55,161 nucleotides of DNA from assembly GCF_900141895.1 (NCBI RefSeq), contig NZ_FQYT01000021.1:1-55161 (forward strand), in the 5' to 3' direction. Positions 1 to 6,017 of this stretch are shown here, in pieces. Numbering within the stretch: position 1 is the first letter of the stretch; every line of letters starts with the position of its first letter. The notes beneath the pieces were generated by a model. It was not told the DNA's origin. It ran no database searches and worked only from the letters and a program-made list of their open reading frames with translations. This DNA is from Parasporobacterium paucivorans DSM 15970. GTDB taxonomy: Bacteria > Bacillota > Clostridia > Lachnospirales > Lachnospiraceae. Both the position numbers and the translations under genes were made by a program.

Positions 1-80
1 TAAGCTGCCACTGCAGACCGGACAGCAGGAAACTTCTTTACTCTTGATGAAAAATATGTGTATCTGTATTGAAGAGTTTT

Positions 81-161
81 TCGTATTGTGCTACTATAAT
101 CATGTTTATTGGGACCACAATACGAAATCAATCTTTGGTAGGGGAGAAATCGTATTGTGGT
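81..161. repeat. Repeated TCGTATTGTG motif with 12-bp inverted repeat
   Basis: TCGTATTGTG occurs at 81-90 and again at 150-159. Its complement is at 114-125, so 114-125 and 150-161 form a perfect 12-bp inverted repeat (ACCACAATACGA / TCGTATTGTGGT) with a 24-nt spacer. A related 14-mer (AATACGAAATCAAT at 119-132, AATACGATATCAAT at 203-216) follows. I see no gene in bases 1-275. The repeats could be regulator sites, a recombination or insertion scar, or a terminator of an upstream gene; the sequence does not decide. Confidence 0.6.
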
Positions 162-233
162 TTTTCCTGTTCACCTCAATGCCTATTTGATAATGGCATT
201 ATAATACGATATCAATGGACAAAACAAGAGAGC

Positions 234-281
234 AAAAATATCTGACCATGGACAATGTGAGTGAGCAGTGGCAGGTCAGAT
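234..281 (-). terminator. Possible terminator of the restriction cluster
   Basis: On the minus strand the arms ATCTGACC and GGTCAGAT (240-247 and 274-281) flank a long 26-nt loop and are followed by ATTTTTG. The hairpin overlaps the stop codon of the 106-residue gene, the last gene of the minus-strand cluster. The long loop makes this weaker than the other terminators in the window. Confidence 0.4.
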
Positions 282-596
282 CAAGGAGTCAAAAACATCT
301 GGATTTTTCTCTTTTTTCAAAACGATATCATTATATATTTCTTTATGTGATAACAAAACAATCTGCGCAGGGCTTTCCCGATTTAAAACGAATACCATCA
401 AATCATTTTTTGAAAATCTACCATAGTTCTTTTTTCCTCCAGGTTTGTTAACGGCTATGATATGTCCACTTTCAGTTGTTTCAACCTCATACATTAAATA
501 TGGTATATCAATCAATCTTTCTCTGAACTCCTCTGGTGAACAATTTTCGACTAACAACGGCACAAGTTGTACGTTATAAAGAAAATCATATTTCAT
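276..596 (-). CDS. Conserved-looking small protein downstream of the Sau3AI-type enzyme
   Basis: This encodes 106 residues that I do not recognise. It is soluble, with no signal peptide or membrane segment, and has mixed charge. A central stretch resembles a small alpha/beta fold, but I see no catalytic motif. It overlaps the 3' end of the restriction enzyme gene by 11 bases, so the two are very probably translated from one message. As the last gene of the cluster it could be an accessory or specificity factor, a control protein, or cargo. The overlap and intact frame suggest it is real. No function can be assigned from sequence alone. Confidence 0.6.
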   Translation of the reverse strand: MKYDFLYNVQLVPLLVENCSPEEFRERLIDIPYLMYEVETTESGHIIAVNKPGGKKNYGRFSKNDLMVFVLNRESPAQIVLLSHKEIYNDIVLKKEKNPDVFDSLI

Positions 597-2031
597 ATTC
601 AGACCTCCCTAAAAAACCTTCATCCAACTGCTCCAAAATATAACTATTATTCAGCCAAAAGCACTGCTTTGGATACAGCCTCCCGTCCGGCAGTTCATAT
701 GTATCCTTTGCATTTAAAGCGTGCGGCCTCACATGACTCACTCTGTTCTCCGAAGATTTCGGAAAATTATTATAATGTTTTCCATTCTTCTCCGTCACAT
801 GTAATCCTTCACACAATACCTGCCTTGTCTTTTCCCAAACAGAATGAACCTCTTCGCTCAAATCCTTATACGGAATATTCCAGAACTGACAGCCTTCTAA
901 ATACAATTCTTTATTCTTATCAAACTTATAGACAACAAATAAAAACCTTGTTTCGCTGAGATAGGTATAGAATGTCGACGTCTCCCATTCTTCCCCTACC
1001 AGTTCTTTGAACTTGAATGTCGGAAATGACATATTCTCCCTGATTTTGTTATCGCTACTGATACGAATTGTCTTCAACGCAACATTTGCCTTCTCGAACT
1101 CTTCTGCATGGTTACCTCTGACCCCTAATATCCGGTATGCCAGCATAGCCCCCAGATTTTTCGGGCACTTTTCAAAATCCACATTGAATTTCCGGCAAAG
1201 ATTAGTAACGGACCACCCCTTGTATTCATGCAATTTGTTCACCACATAATCTTCGAACGACTCTTCAGCCACTTCTTCCATTATAGGTTCGTAGGACTGT
1301 TTTCCTGGGACGATATAGTTGTTCAGAACATATGTCATATATGAGTTTTTGAATGCGAAGGCTCTCGGTTTCGCCAGCTCATCGCTAAATGGCTGCTTTC
1401 TTCTATTCTTTGATGTGGCCGCTTTCGGTGCCGCACCTAAATATAGGGTATCTCCCTCCGACAGCTCATGGGCCTTTCCTGCTCGGATTTTTGCGACTAT
1501 CTTCTCGAAGTCCTGCCGAATGATGTACTGATCCTTTTCCGGAGGAGTGAAGAGCTTGGCAAATCCGATTTCGTAATCTAGTCTGCTCTCCATTTCTTTA
1601 TCGAACAGATAATAGACCAGAAGAATCAGCTTCGACTTTTCCCACATGTGGCTTTCCTCAAATGACTCATCTATGACTTTACAATAATCAATCATGGTAA
1701 TAATCAGCCGTTCCTTTGCAGACAGGGTCTTATTGTTGTTTACACGGTATGGAGTCACTTTCAGCTCCACTCCCGCCTTATCAAAATCCGGCTTCGAATC
1801 ATTGTTGCACTGATAGTGAAAGAAGCACTCCTCAATCAGTTCCCCTAGCCTGCCCTTCCTTTTACTGTCATCATACTGGTTGTAATAGTTACTCGCCTCA
1901 CGAATCATCGCGCTTTCCTTAACAATATCCGCAAACGTCCTTCCAATAAGCTTTTGCGCATAATTCTCTATGCTTAGTGGATCCGTTTCGTCATATTCTT
2001 TTTCAAATTCTTTCCAATAATTGTTATCCAT
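586..2031 (-). CDS. Type II restriction endonuclease, Sau3AI/MutH family (probable GATC cutter)
   Basis: The 481-residue length matches Sau3AI-type enzymes, which cut before GATC and contain a catalytic and a second MutH-like domain. The N-terminal domain shows the family motifs: KGRLGELIE (about 59-67), then the active-site signature PDFDKAGVELK with D84 (or D82), E89 and K91, matching the D...ExK metal site of MutH and Sau3AI. The C-terminal half (about 240-481) would be the allosteric second domain. Family members are normally paired with a C5-cytosine methyltransferase protecting GATC; none is seen here. It follows vsr by 52 bases and overlaps the 106-residue gene. The GATC specificity is inferred from the family, not read from the sequence. 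Confidence 0.88.
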   Translation of the reverse strand: MDNNYWKEFEKEYDETDPLSIENYAQKLIGRTFADIVKESAMIREASNYYNQYDDSKRKGRLGELIEECFFHYQCNNDSKPDFDKAGVELKVTPYRVNNNKTLSAKERLIITMIDYCKVIDESFEESHMWEKSKLILLVYYLFDKEMESRLDYEIGFAKLFTPPEKDQYIIRQDFEKIVAKIRAGKAHELSEGDTLYLGAAPKAATSKNRRKQPFSDELAKPRAFAFKNSYMTYVLNNYIVPGKQSYEPIMEEVAEESFEDYVVNKLHEYKGWSVTNLCRKFNVDFEKCPKNLGAMLAYRILGVRGNHAEEFEKANVALKTIRISSDNKIRENMSFPTFKFKELVGEEWETSTFYTYLSETRFLFVVYKFDKNKELYLEGCQFWNIPYKDLSEEVHSVWEKTRQVLCEGLHVTEKNGKHYNNFPKSSENRVSHVRPHALNAKDTYELPDGRLYPKQCFWLNNSYILEQLDEGFLGRSEYEI

Positions 2032-2083
2032 TATTCACCCTGATGCAGTCGTCTTCTGCGTCCTTTCAATCAATAAACTCCAC

Positions 2084-2539
2084 TTAATAATCGTCATTTT
2101 CCAGCGGCATTTCTCCAAACATCACATTAAATGCAGCATCCTCAATCACCTTAATGCATTCGTCCGTTTTTTTCAGGATATCTTTCCCCCAGAAGTGTAT
2201 GACTGTCCACCCAAGAAAAAGGAGTTCCTTGTCTATCTCAATATCCCGCTCCCGGTTCCGCGTGATTTTCTTTATCCAATAGTCGCTGTTCTCCGCCACC
2301 TCCAGCTTGGGTTTCAGTATCTCCCAGTCCTTTCCATGGAAAAATTCGCTATCACAGAAAACTGCAATTTTATATTTGGTCAAAGCAATATCCGGAGTCC
2401 CAGGCAGAGCCTTATAGTTTTTCCGATATCGAAAGCCTTTGTGCCATAGCGCTTTACGTAATTTCACCTCTATCGTAGTGTCCTTGCTTCGAATATGGCT
2501 CATAGTCTTATGTCGCTGTTCTTTGGTCATGCGATCCAT
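2084..2539 (-). CDS. vsr: Very-short-patch-repair (Vsr) type mismatch endonuclease
   Basis: Vsr nicks next to T:G mismatches that arise when 5-methylcytosine deaminates, so it usually accompanies C5 methyltransferases. The 151-residue protein starts with the family pattern MTKEQRHKTMSHIRSKDTTIE, shown here as MTKEQRHKTM followed by SHIRSKDTTIE. It continues with LPGTPDIAL (catalytic Asp in a PD fold), then FCDSEFFHGKDWE and the RNRERD helix, followed by LGWTVIHFWG. The E. coli His/Cys zinc ligands are not apparent, so this is a divergent zinc-less branch. GGAGATAATTGT before the ATG is a good ribosome site. It sits 4 bases after the 65-residue gene. Its presence argues that the host has, or had, a 5mC-type restriction system. 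Confidence 0.9.
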   Translation of the reverse strand: MDRMTKEQRHKTMSHIRSKDTTIEVKLRKALWHKGFRYRKNYKALPGTPDIALTKYKIAVFCDSEFFHGKDWEILKPKLEVAENSDYWIKKITRNRERDIEIDKELLFLGWTVIHFWGKDILKKTDECIKVIEDAAFNVMFGEMPLENDDY

Positions 2540-2543
2540 ACAA

Positions 2544-2741
2544 TTATCTCCTGTAATCGGTATGTCTTTCTAATCTCACTTTTTCTGATTGTTCATTTTT
2601 CTCTATGCATAGGATGAATTCCTTATCTATAGCGGTTTTTGCACAACTCTCAATTGATATTTGCTTCAATTCATCCAGAATCAAAGCTGTAGCTATCAAT
2701 GCTGCCCTGGCTTCTTGTGTAATGGGTATCAGCTTCCGCAC
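2544..2741 (-). CDS. 65-residue protein of the restriction cluster, unknown function
   Basis: This is a short open frame beginning with GTG, wedged between the HNH nuclease gene (5-base gap) and vsr (4-base gap). The tight packing supports a real gene, although the ribosome site is weak. The product is largely helical, with a hydrophobic central stretch (about residues 10-25) and no signal peptide or metal motif. I do not recognise it. It may act with the HNH protein or be a small regulator. Translation could be coupled to termination of the HNH gene. Confidence 0.5.
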   Translation of the reverse strand: MRKLIPITQEARAALIATALILDELKQISIESCAKTAIDKEFILCIEKNEQSEKVRLERHTDYRR

Positions 2742-2746
2742 ACCAT

Positions 2747-3463
2747 TTAAATTGCAATTTCAACGAATTCGCTCTTGCTGATTTTTATTCCGCTATGTGC
2801 CAGTCTATCTACACGTTCATTATAAATCTGATTCAGCGCATTCATTTTATCTTTTCCCAATCCATGATGCAAAAGTCTATGACATGTAGGACACAAGCAT
2901 ACGATATTTGCATAAACATCCAGACTGATATCAAAGTGCACTTGCCTATGAATTGGAATTGCATGATGCCCTTCCATATATTGACGCCGCGTGCTTTCGG
3001 CTGTAAATGTAGTATGAGATGAATCTATTTCACATTTATATCCCGCTGATTCAATAGATTGCCTTAAGATTATTCCTGAACGTTTCCAAATCTTCTGGGC
3101 AGAAGCTACCTGACCTTGAACAGGAATTTCAATGTCAAGAATCTCCAATTTCTTTCTCTCATTTTGAAATCCTTCGCCAATAGCAAATTTATAATAATTA
3201 TTTAAACTCGCACTGTACATTCGATGTCCGCGCTTATCGAGAGCCTTAAATTCTTCATCAGAGTGCAGATATGCCCTGATTATCTCTAACTCACCTATGT
3301 CTCCAACTTCATAGATCATTTTTTCAATCTTTTTATTTTTCACTAGATATCTGGAAATATTATTTAGTGCATCAATATAATGTTTGATGGATGATTCCGA
3401 AAGCTGACGTACATCACGCAAATAGCGTATATAATACTCCCTTAAAACGAATTCTGTATTCAT
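2747..3463 (-). CDS. HNH endonuclease with N-terminal integrase-like helical domain
   Basis: The C-terminal 90 residues hold an HNH nuclease: GHHAIPI (the HH motif), then CLCPTCHRLLHHG with a CxxC and the closing histidines. The first 110 residues instead look like the SAM-like core-binding domain of tyrosine recombinases: an N-terminal helix with YYIRYLRDVRQLSESSIKHY, then DALNNISRYL. No recombinase catalytic R...HxxR...Y domain follows. The open frame extends upstream with a TTG, but GGGG lies just before the ATG at 3463, which I use (238 residues). It is the first gene of the cluster HNH / 65-residue / vsr / Sau3AI-type / 106-residue. A role in cutting modified or foreign DNA is inferred from context. 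Confidence 0.8.
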   Translation of the reverse strand: MNTEFVLREYYIRYLRDVRQLSESSIKHYIDALNNISRYLVKNKKIEKMIYEVGDIGELEIIRAYLHSDEEFKALDKRGHRMYSASLNNYYKFAIGEGFQNERKKLEILDIEIPVQGQVASAQKIWKRSGIILRQSIESAGYKCEIDSSHTTFTAESTRRQYMEGHHAIPIHRQVHFDISLDVYANIVCLCPTCHRLLHHGLGKDKMNALNQIYNERVDRLAHSGIKISKSEFVEIAI

Positions 3464-3500
3464 ACTGCCCCATTTCTCAGCAAACAACCGCGCTGTACTA

Positions 3501-3690
3501 TCACATCCCCATTGTTTTTTTTGCGACTCCTGCAGCCACCCCTATAATACGGATTTGATCCGCACTGACTGCTATTGGTTCATACTCCTGATTCTCCGGG
3601 ATAAGCATCACAAGGCTCCCCATCAGCTCCCTGATGAACCACTGACGGACCACTGACGGACCTGTTCTTCCTTTCCATAAGAATCCGATC
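3501..3690 (-). pseudogene. C-terminal fragment of a LexA/S24-type peptidase
   Basis: The minus frame ending at the TGA at 3501-3503 reads QWFIRELMGS then LVMLIPENQEYEPI and IRIIGVAAGV. This pattern (LxPEN...Y.PI...IIG...GV) is the usual end of LexA/UmuD/S24 peptidases. The upstream catalytic Ser domain is missing. The frame is broken by an 11-base tandem duplication at 3639-3660, and it runs into a helicase fragment further upstream. It is read as a decayed remnant, not an active gene. The assignment rests on about 40 residues. Confidence 0.5.
3639..3660. repeat. 11-bp tandem duplication inside the S24 remnant
   Basis: CCACTGACGGA occurs twice head to tail (3639-3649 and 3650-3660). Because 11 is not a multiple of 3 it shifts the reading frame of the peptidase remnant, consistent with decay at the border of the restriction cluster. 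Confidence 0.85.
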
Positions 3691-3837
3691 CGATTCCTCC
3701 ATGCAATAATTGTTCAACAAAAACGGTATTCTACTGATAGCTACGGTTGTTTTGCCGGATCCGGCAACGCCTTTCAGTACGGAATGGCCCATGACTGTGT
3801 TATTGATAATCTTTCTTTGTTCCATGTTTAGCAGCAT
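3675..3837 (-). pseudogene. N-terminal fragment of a UvrD-like helicase
   Basis: The frame starts with a good ribosome site (GGGGAGGATACATTT before the ATG) and encodes about 54 residues typical of UvrD/Rep-type helicase N-termini: a Q-motif-like NMEQRKII followed by Walker A GVAGSGKTTVA. After DRILM the homology stops and the frame passes antisense into the S24 remnant, ending at 3580. The other helicase motifs, several hundred residues, are absent. This is a truncated gene left at a recombination junction. Confidence 0.7.
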
Positions 3838-3959
3838 AAATGTATCCTCCCCGATAACAATTACATTTATTGCATAATATTAGGTAAATAGTAACATTTA
3901 TGTGAGAGAAAGTATAGTGTTTATAAAGGTTTGCTCCTCTGCGAACCATCTAGCAACGC

Positions 3960-3996
3960 AAAAAAACTGCCCGCCGGATTTCTCCACATCGGACAG
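3960..3996 (-). terminator. Terminator after glnK
   Basis: On the minus strand the arms CTGTCCG and CGGGCAG (3990-3996 and 3967-3973) close a hairpin followed by seven T residues (3960-3966). It lies about 50 bases after the glnK stop and fits a Rho-independent terminator of the amtB-glnK operon. Confidence 0.7.
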
Positions 3997-4044
3997 CTCT
4001 CTTTCATGATTTATTCAATATTATTCATCGTCTCACTGCAACAA

Positions 4045-4389
4045 TCAAAAGATTGCTTCAGGGCCCCTCTGGCCGGTACTGATACGTACGGCGTCAAGAA
4101 TTTCATACACGAATATCTTGCCGTCACCAACGTTTCCCGTAAATGCTGCTTTGGATAATGCCTCTATCGTCTTATCTGCCCATTCTCTGCTTGATACGAC
4201 AATTTCGAACTTTATTTTAGGCAGCATATTGATGTCCACCTTGGTTCCTCTGACGATGCTCTCATAACCCTTCTGCACCCCACATCCCATCACCTGATAT
4301 ACGGTGATTCCGTGGATTTCGATGTCCCTTAAGGCATCTTTGATATCCTCATATTTTTCTTCTCTTACGATGGCTTCTACTTTATACAT
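4045..4389 (-). CDS. glnK: PII nitrogen-signalling protein (GlnK/GlnB family)
   Basis: PII trimers sense ATP/ADP and 2-oxoglutarate and bind AmtB to block ammonium entry. The 114 residues cover the whole family: the N-terminal beta strand, the T-loop (GVQKGYESIVRG then INMLPKIKFE), the B-loop TGNVGDGKIFV and the C-terminal RISTGQRG. Aligned to E. coli GlnB, Tyr46 and the uridylylated Tyr51 both correspond to valine, so control by uridylylation at Tyr51 is not expected. The gene follows amtB by 21 bases with its own strong ribosome site (GAAAGGAGATGAG), so the two form an operon. The order amtB-glnK is the reverse of the E. coli operon. Confidence 0.95.
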   Translation of the reverse strand: MYKVEAIVREEKYEDIKDALRDIEIHGITVYQVMGCGVQKGYESIVRGTKVDINMLPKIKFEIVVSSREWADKTIEALSKAAFTGNVGDGKIFVYEILDAVRISTGQRGPEAIF

Positions 4390-4410
4390 ATGCTCATCTC
4401 CTTTCGTTGA

Positions 4411-5664
4411 TTAATCAAGACCATTAAATGCCGGATATGCACTCTCGCCATGCTGGGACATGTCCAGTCCCAATTTTTCGTCGGCTTCAGAAACCCTGAG
4501 AGGAACGAATATTTTAACTATAAAGGCGCATACGACAGTACCAACAATGGATACTGCAATTGATAGCAAAATACTTAGAACCTGAGCTACAAATAATCTA
4601 TGTTCACCAAAAATTAGACCATTCCATTTAGCTACACCGTTAATGCTGCTGTCTGTGAATATTCCAGTCGCCAGACCTCCCCATATACCACCGATTCCAT
4701 GACATCCGAAGGCATCCAGTGCATCATCATACCCGAAACGCTTTTTGATAACCGCAATAGAAAAATAGCAGATTGGACTTACCAGTATTCCTATAATAAT
4801 GGCTGCCCATATTGGAACAAAACCAGCTCCCGGTGTAATTGCGACGAGTCCAAGGATACCACCCGTGGCTGCTCCTACTGCTGTTGGCTTGCCCTGTTTA
4901 ATCATATCCAAAACCATCCAGGAAAGAAGAGCAAAAGCAGCAGATGTATTTGTTGTCATAAATGCATGTACGGCAAGACCACTGGCTCCAAGAGCACTTC
5001 CGGCATTGAAGGCAAACCATCCAAACCATAGAATGGAAGCGCCAAGAATCACAAATGGAATGTTGTGTGTCCGGTAAGATACTTTATTATATCCACGTCT
5101 TTTTCCAAGTATTATGGATAACACAAGCCCGCTTACACCGGAACTGATATGTACTACGTTTCCACCGGCGAAATCAACCGAACCAAGCACTGTTCCCATA
5201 AATCCGCCTGCACCCCAGACCATATGTGCCAATGGATAATAAACAAGTAATGACCATAACACAACAAATCCTAACAGGGCCTTGAAATTCATACGGCCGG
5301 CCACTGCACCTGTAATGATGGCCGGTGTGATAACGGCAAACATCATCTGGAACATGGCGAATGTAAGGTTCGATATTGTACTGGAATATGGTCCAGGTAC
5401 ATCAGCGGATACATTCCTCATAAATGTCCAGTCAAAATTACCTATAATCCCGCCGATGTCTCCCGAAAAGCTAACTGAGTAACCCACGAATATCCACAAG
5501 GCCGTTGCGATTCCCATGAGAACTATGGATGAAACCATTGTGTTTAGAACATTTTTTCGTTGAACGAGTCCTCCGTAAAAGAATGCAAGCCCCGGCGTCA
5601 TAAAAAGAACCATGGCTGTTGCAATCAGCATAAAAGCAGTGTCTCCTGTATTCACTGTATTCAT
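4411..5664 (-). CDS. amtB: Ammonium transporter AmtB
   Basis: This 417-residue polytopic membrane protein of the Amt/Rh family conducts NH4+/NH3 through a trimeric channel. The N-terminus reads MLIATAMVLFMTPGLAFFYGG, split here as FMLIATAMVL and FMTPGLAFFYGG, a family signature. The twin histidines of the pore are present as H172 (in VVHISSG) and H322 (in GCHGIGG). Eleven membrane segments are expected and the length is normal. The gene is followed by glnK. It is preceded by a long leader with two terminator-like hairpins and its own promoter, divergent from the glutamine synthetase gene, consistent with nitrogen control by premature termination. Confidence 0.96.
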   Translation of the reverse strand: MNTVNTGDTAFMLIATAMVLFMTPGLAFFYGGLVQRKNVLNTMVSSIVLMGIATALWIFVGYSVSFSGDIGGIIGNFDWTFMRNVSADVPGPYSSTISNLTFAMFQMMFAVITPAIITGAVAGRMNFKALLGFVVLWSLLVYYPLAHMVWGAGGFMGTVLGSVDFAGGNVVHISSGVSGLVLSIILGKRRGYNKVSYRTHNIPFVILGASILWFGWFAFNAGSALGASGLAVHAFMTTNTSAAFALLSWMVLDMIKQGKPTAVGAATGGILGLVAITPGAGFVPIWAAIIIGILVSPICYFSIAVIKKRFGYDDALDAFGCHGIGGIWGGLATGIFTDSSINGVAKWNGLIFGEHRLFVAQVLSILLSIAVSIVGTVVCAFIVKIFVPLRVSEADEKLGLDMSQHGESAYPAFNGLD

Positions 5665-5710
5665 TGTAATACCTCCTCTTTCTTTTACATTGCATTTTGA
5701 TACTTACTTA

Positions 5711-5815
5711 TATAAAAAGACAAAAGCGCCTGAATCTTTTACAGGTTCAGACGCCTTTGTCTTGAAATATCGGTATTATGATAAAAAAATGGCGCCATGG
5801 GATTTCCACGGCGCC
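5711..5815 (-). promoter_or_regulatory. amtB leader with two tandem terminator-like hairpins
   Basis: Transcribed on the minus strand, hairpin 1 (5791-5815) pairs GGCGCC..TGG with CCA..GGCGCC and is followed by ATTTTTTTA. Hairpin 2 (5719-5761) pairs GACAAAGGCG with CGCTTTTGTC, with CTGAA/TTCAG above, and is followed by TTTTTAT. Both 5' arms share CAAAGGCG, and the 5' arm of hairpin 1 could pair with the 3' arm of hairpin 2, so alternative folding is possible. Both lie between the promoter and amtB. An antitermination switch is likely, but the effector (an RNA-binding protein or a ligand) is unknown. I could not fit the ANTAR dual-hexaloop consensus. Confidence 0.7.
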
Positions 5816-5834
5816 TTTGCTTGTGTATGACTGA

Positions 5835-5863
5835 ATGATAAAGTATATCATTTATTTTGTCAA
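5835..5863 (-). promoter_or_regulatory. Promoter of amtB-glnK
   Basis: The minus strand carries TTGACA (5858-5863), a 17-bp spacer and TATCAT (5835-5840), a good sigma-A promoter. Transcription would begin just ahead of the two leader hairpins. It diverges from the glutamine synthetase promoter 40 bp away. Confidence 0.75.
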
Positions 5864-5902
5864 TCATTTTTTTAATTTATTTTTTTCACGGCAAATTTGA
5901 GA

Positions 5903-5931
5903 TTGACACTAGGAAACGATAATGCTAAAAT
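5903..5931 (+). promoter_or_regulatory. Promoter of the type III glutamine synthetase gene
   Basis: TTGACA (5903-5908), 17 bp, TAAAAT (5926-5931). It lies about 90 bases before the start codon and diverges from the amtB promoter. Confidence 0.75.
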
Positions 5932-5954
5932 TAGCTATCATAAATTCAACGGCG

Positions 5955-5990
5955 AAGGTGCTTAGGAGATACTTCCTGGTACCTTTTTTG
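5955..5990 (+). promoter_or_regulatory. Terminator-like hairpin in the glutamine synthetase leader
   Basis: AGGT...AGGA pairs with TCCT...ACCT, followed by TTTTTTG and a second run of seven T. It lies between the promoter and the ribosome site, so it can act as an attenuator. Its nature parallels the hairpins in the divergent amtB leader, suggesting shared nitrogen control by antitermination. Confidence 0.6.
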
Positions 5991-6017
5991 CTTTTTTTGA
6001 GAAAGGAAGGATATACT

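Noticed and set aside
1-80. Possible C-terminus of an upstream gene on the plus strand
   Set aside because: Short open stretches exist but none is recognisable or long enough to support a gene.
5711-5990. ANTAR-type dual hexaloop RNA in the nitrogen gene leaders
   Set aside because: The hairpins do not show two adjacent six-base loops with A1 and G4; only generic terminator-like structure is supported.
5922-6017. Longer N-terminus for glutamine synthetase
   Set aside because: The upstream codons overlap the -10 box and the leader hairpin, while GAAAGGAAGG precedes the ATG at 6018.
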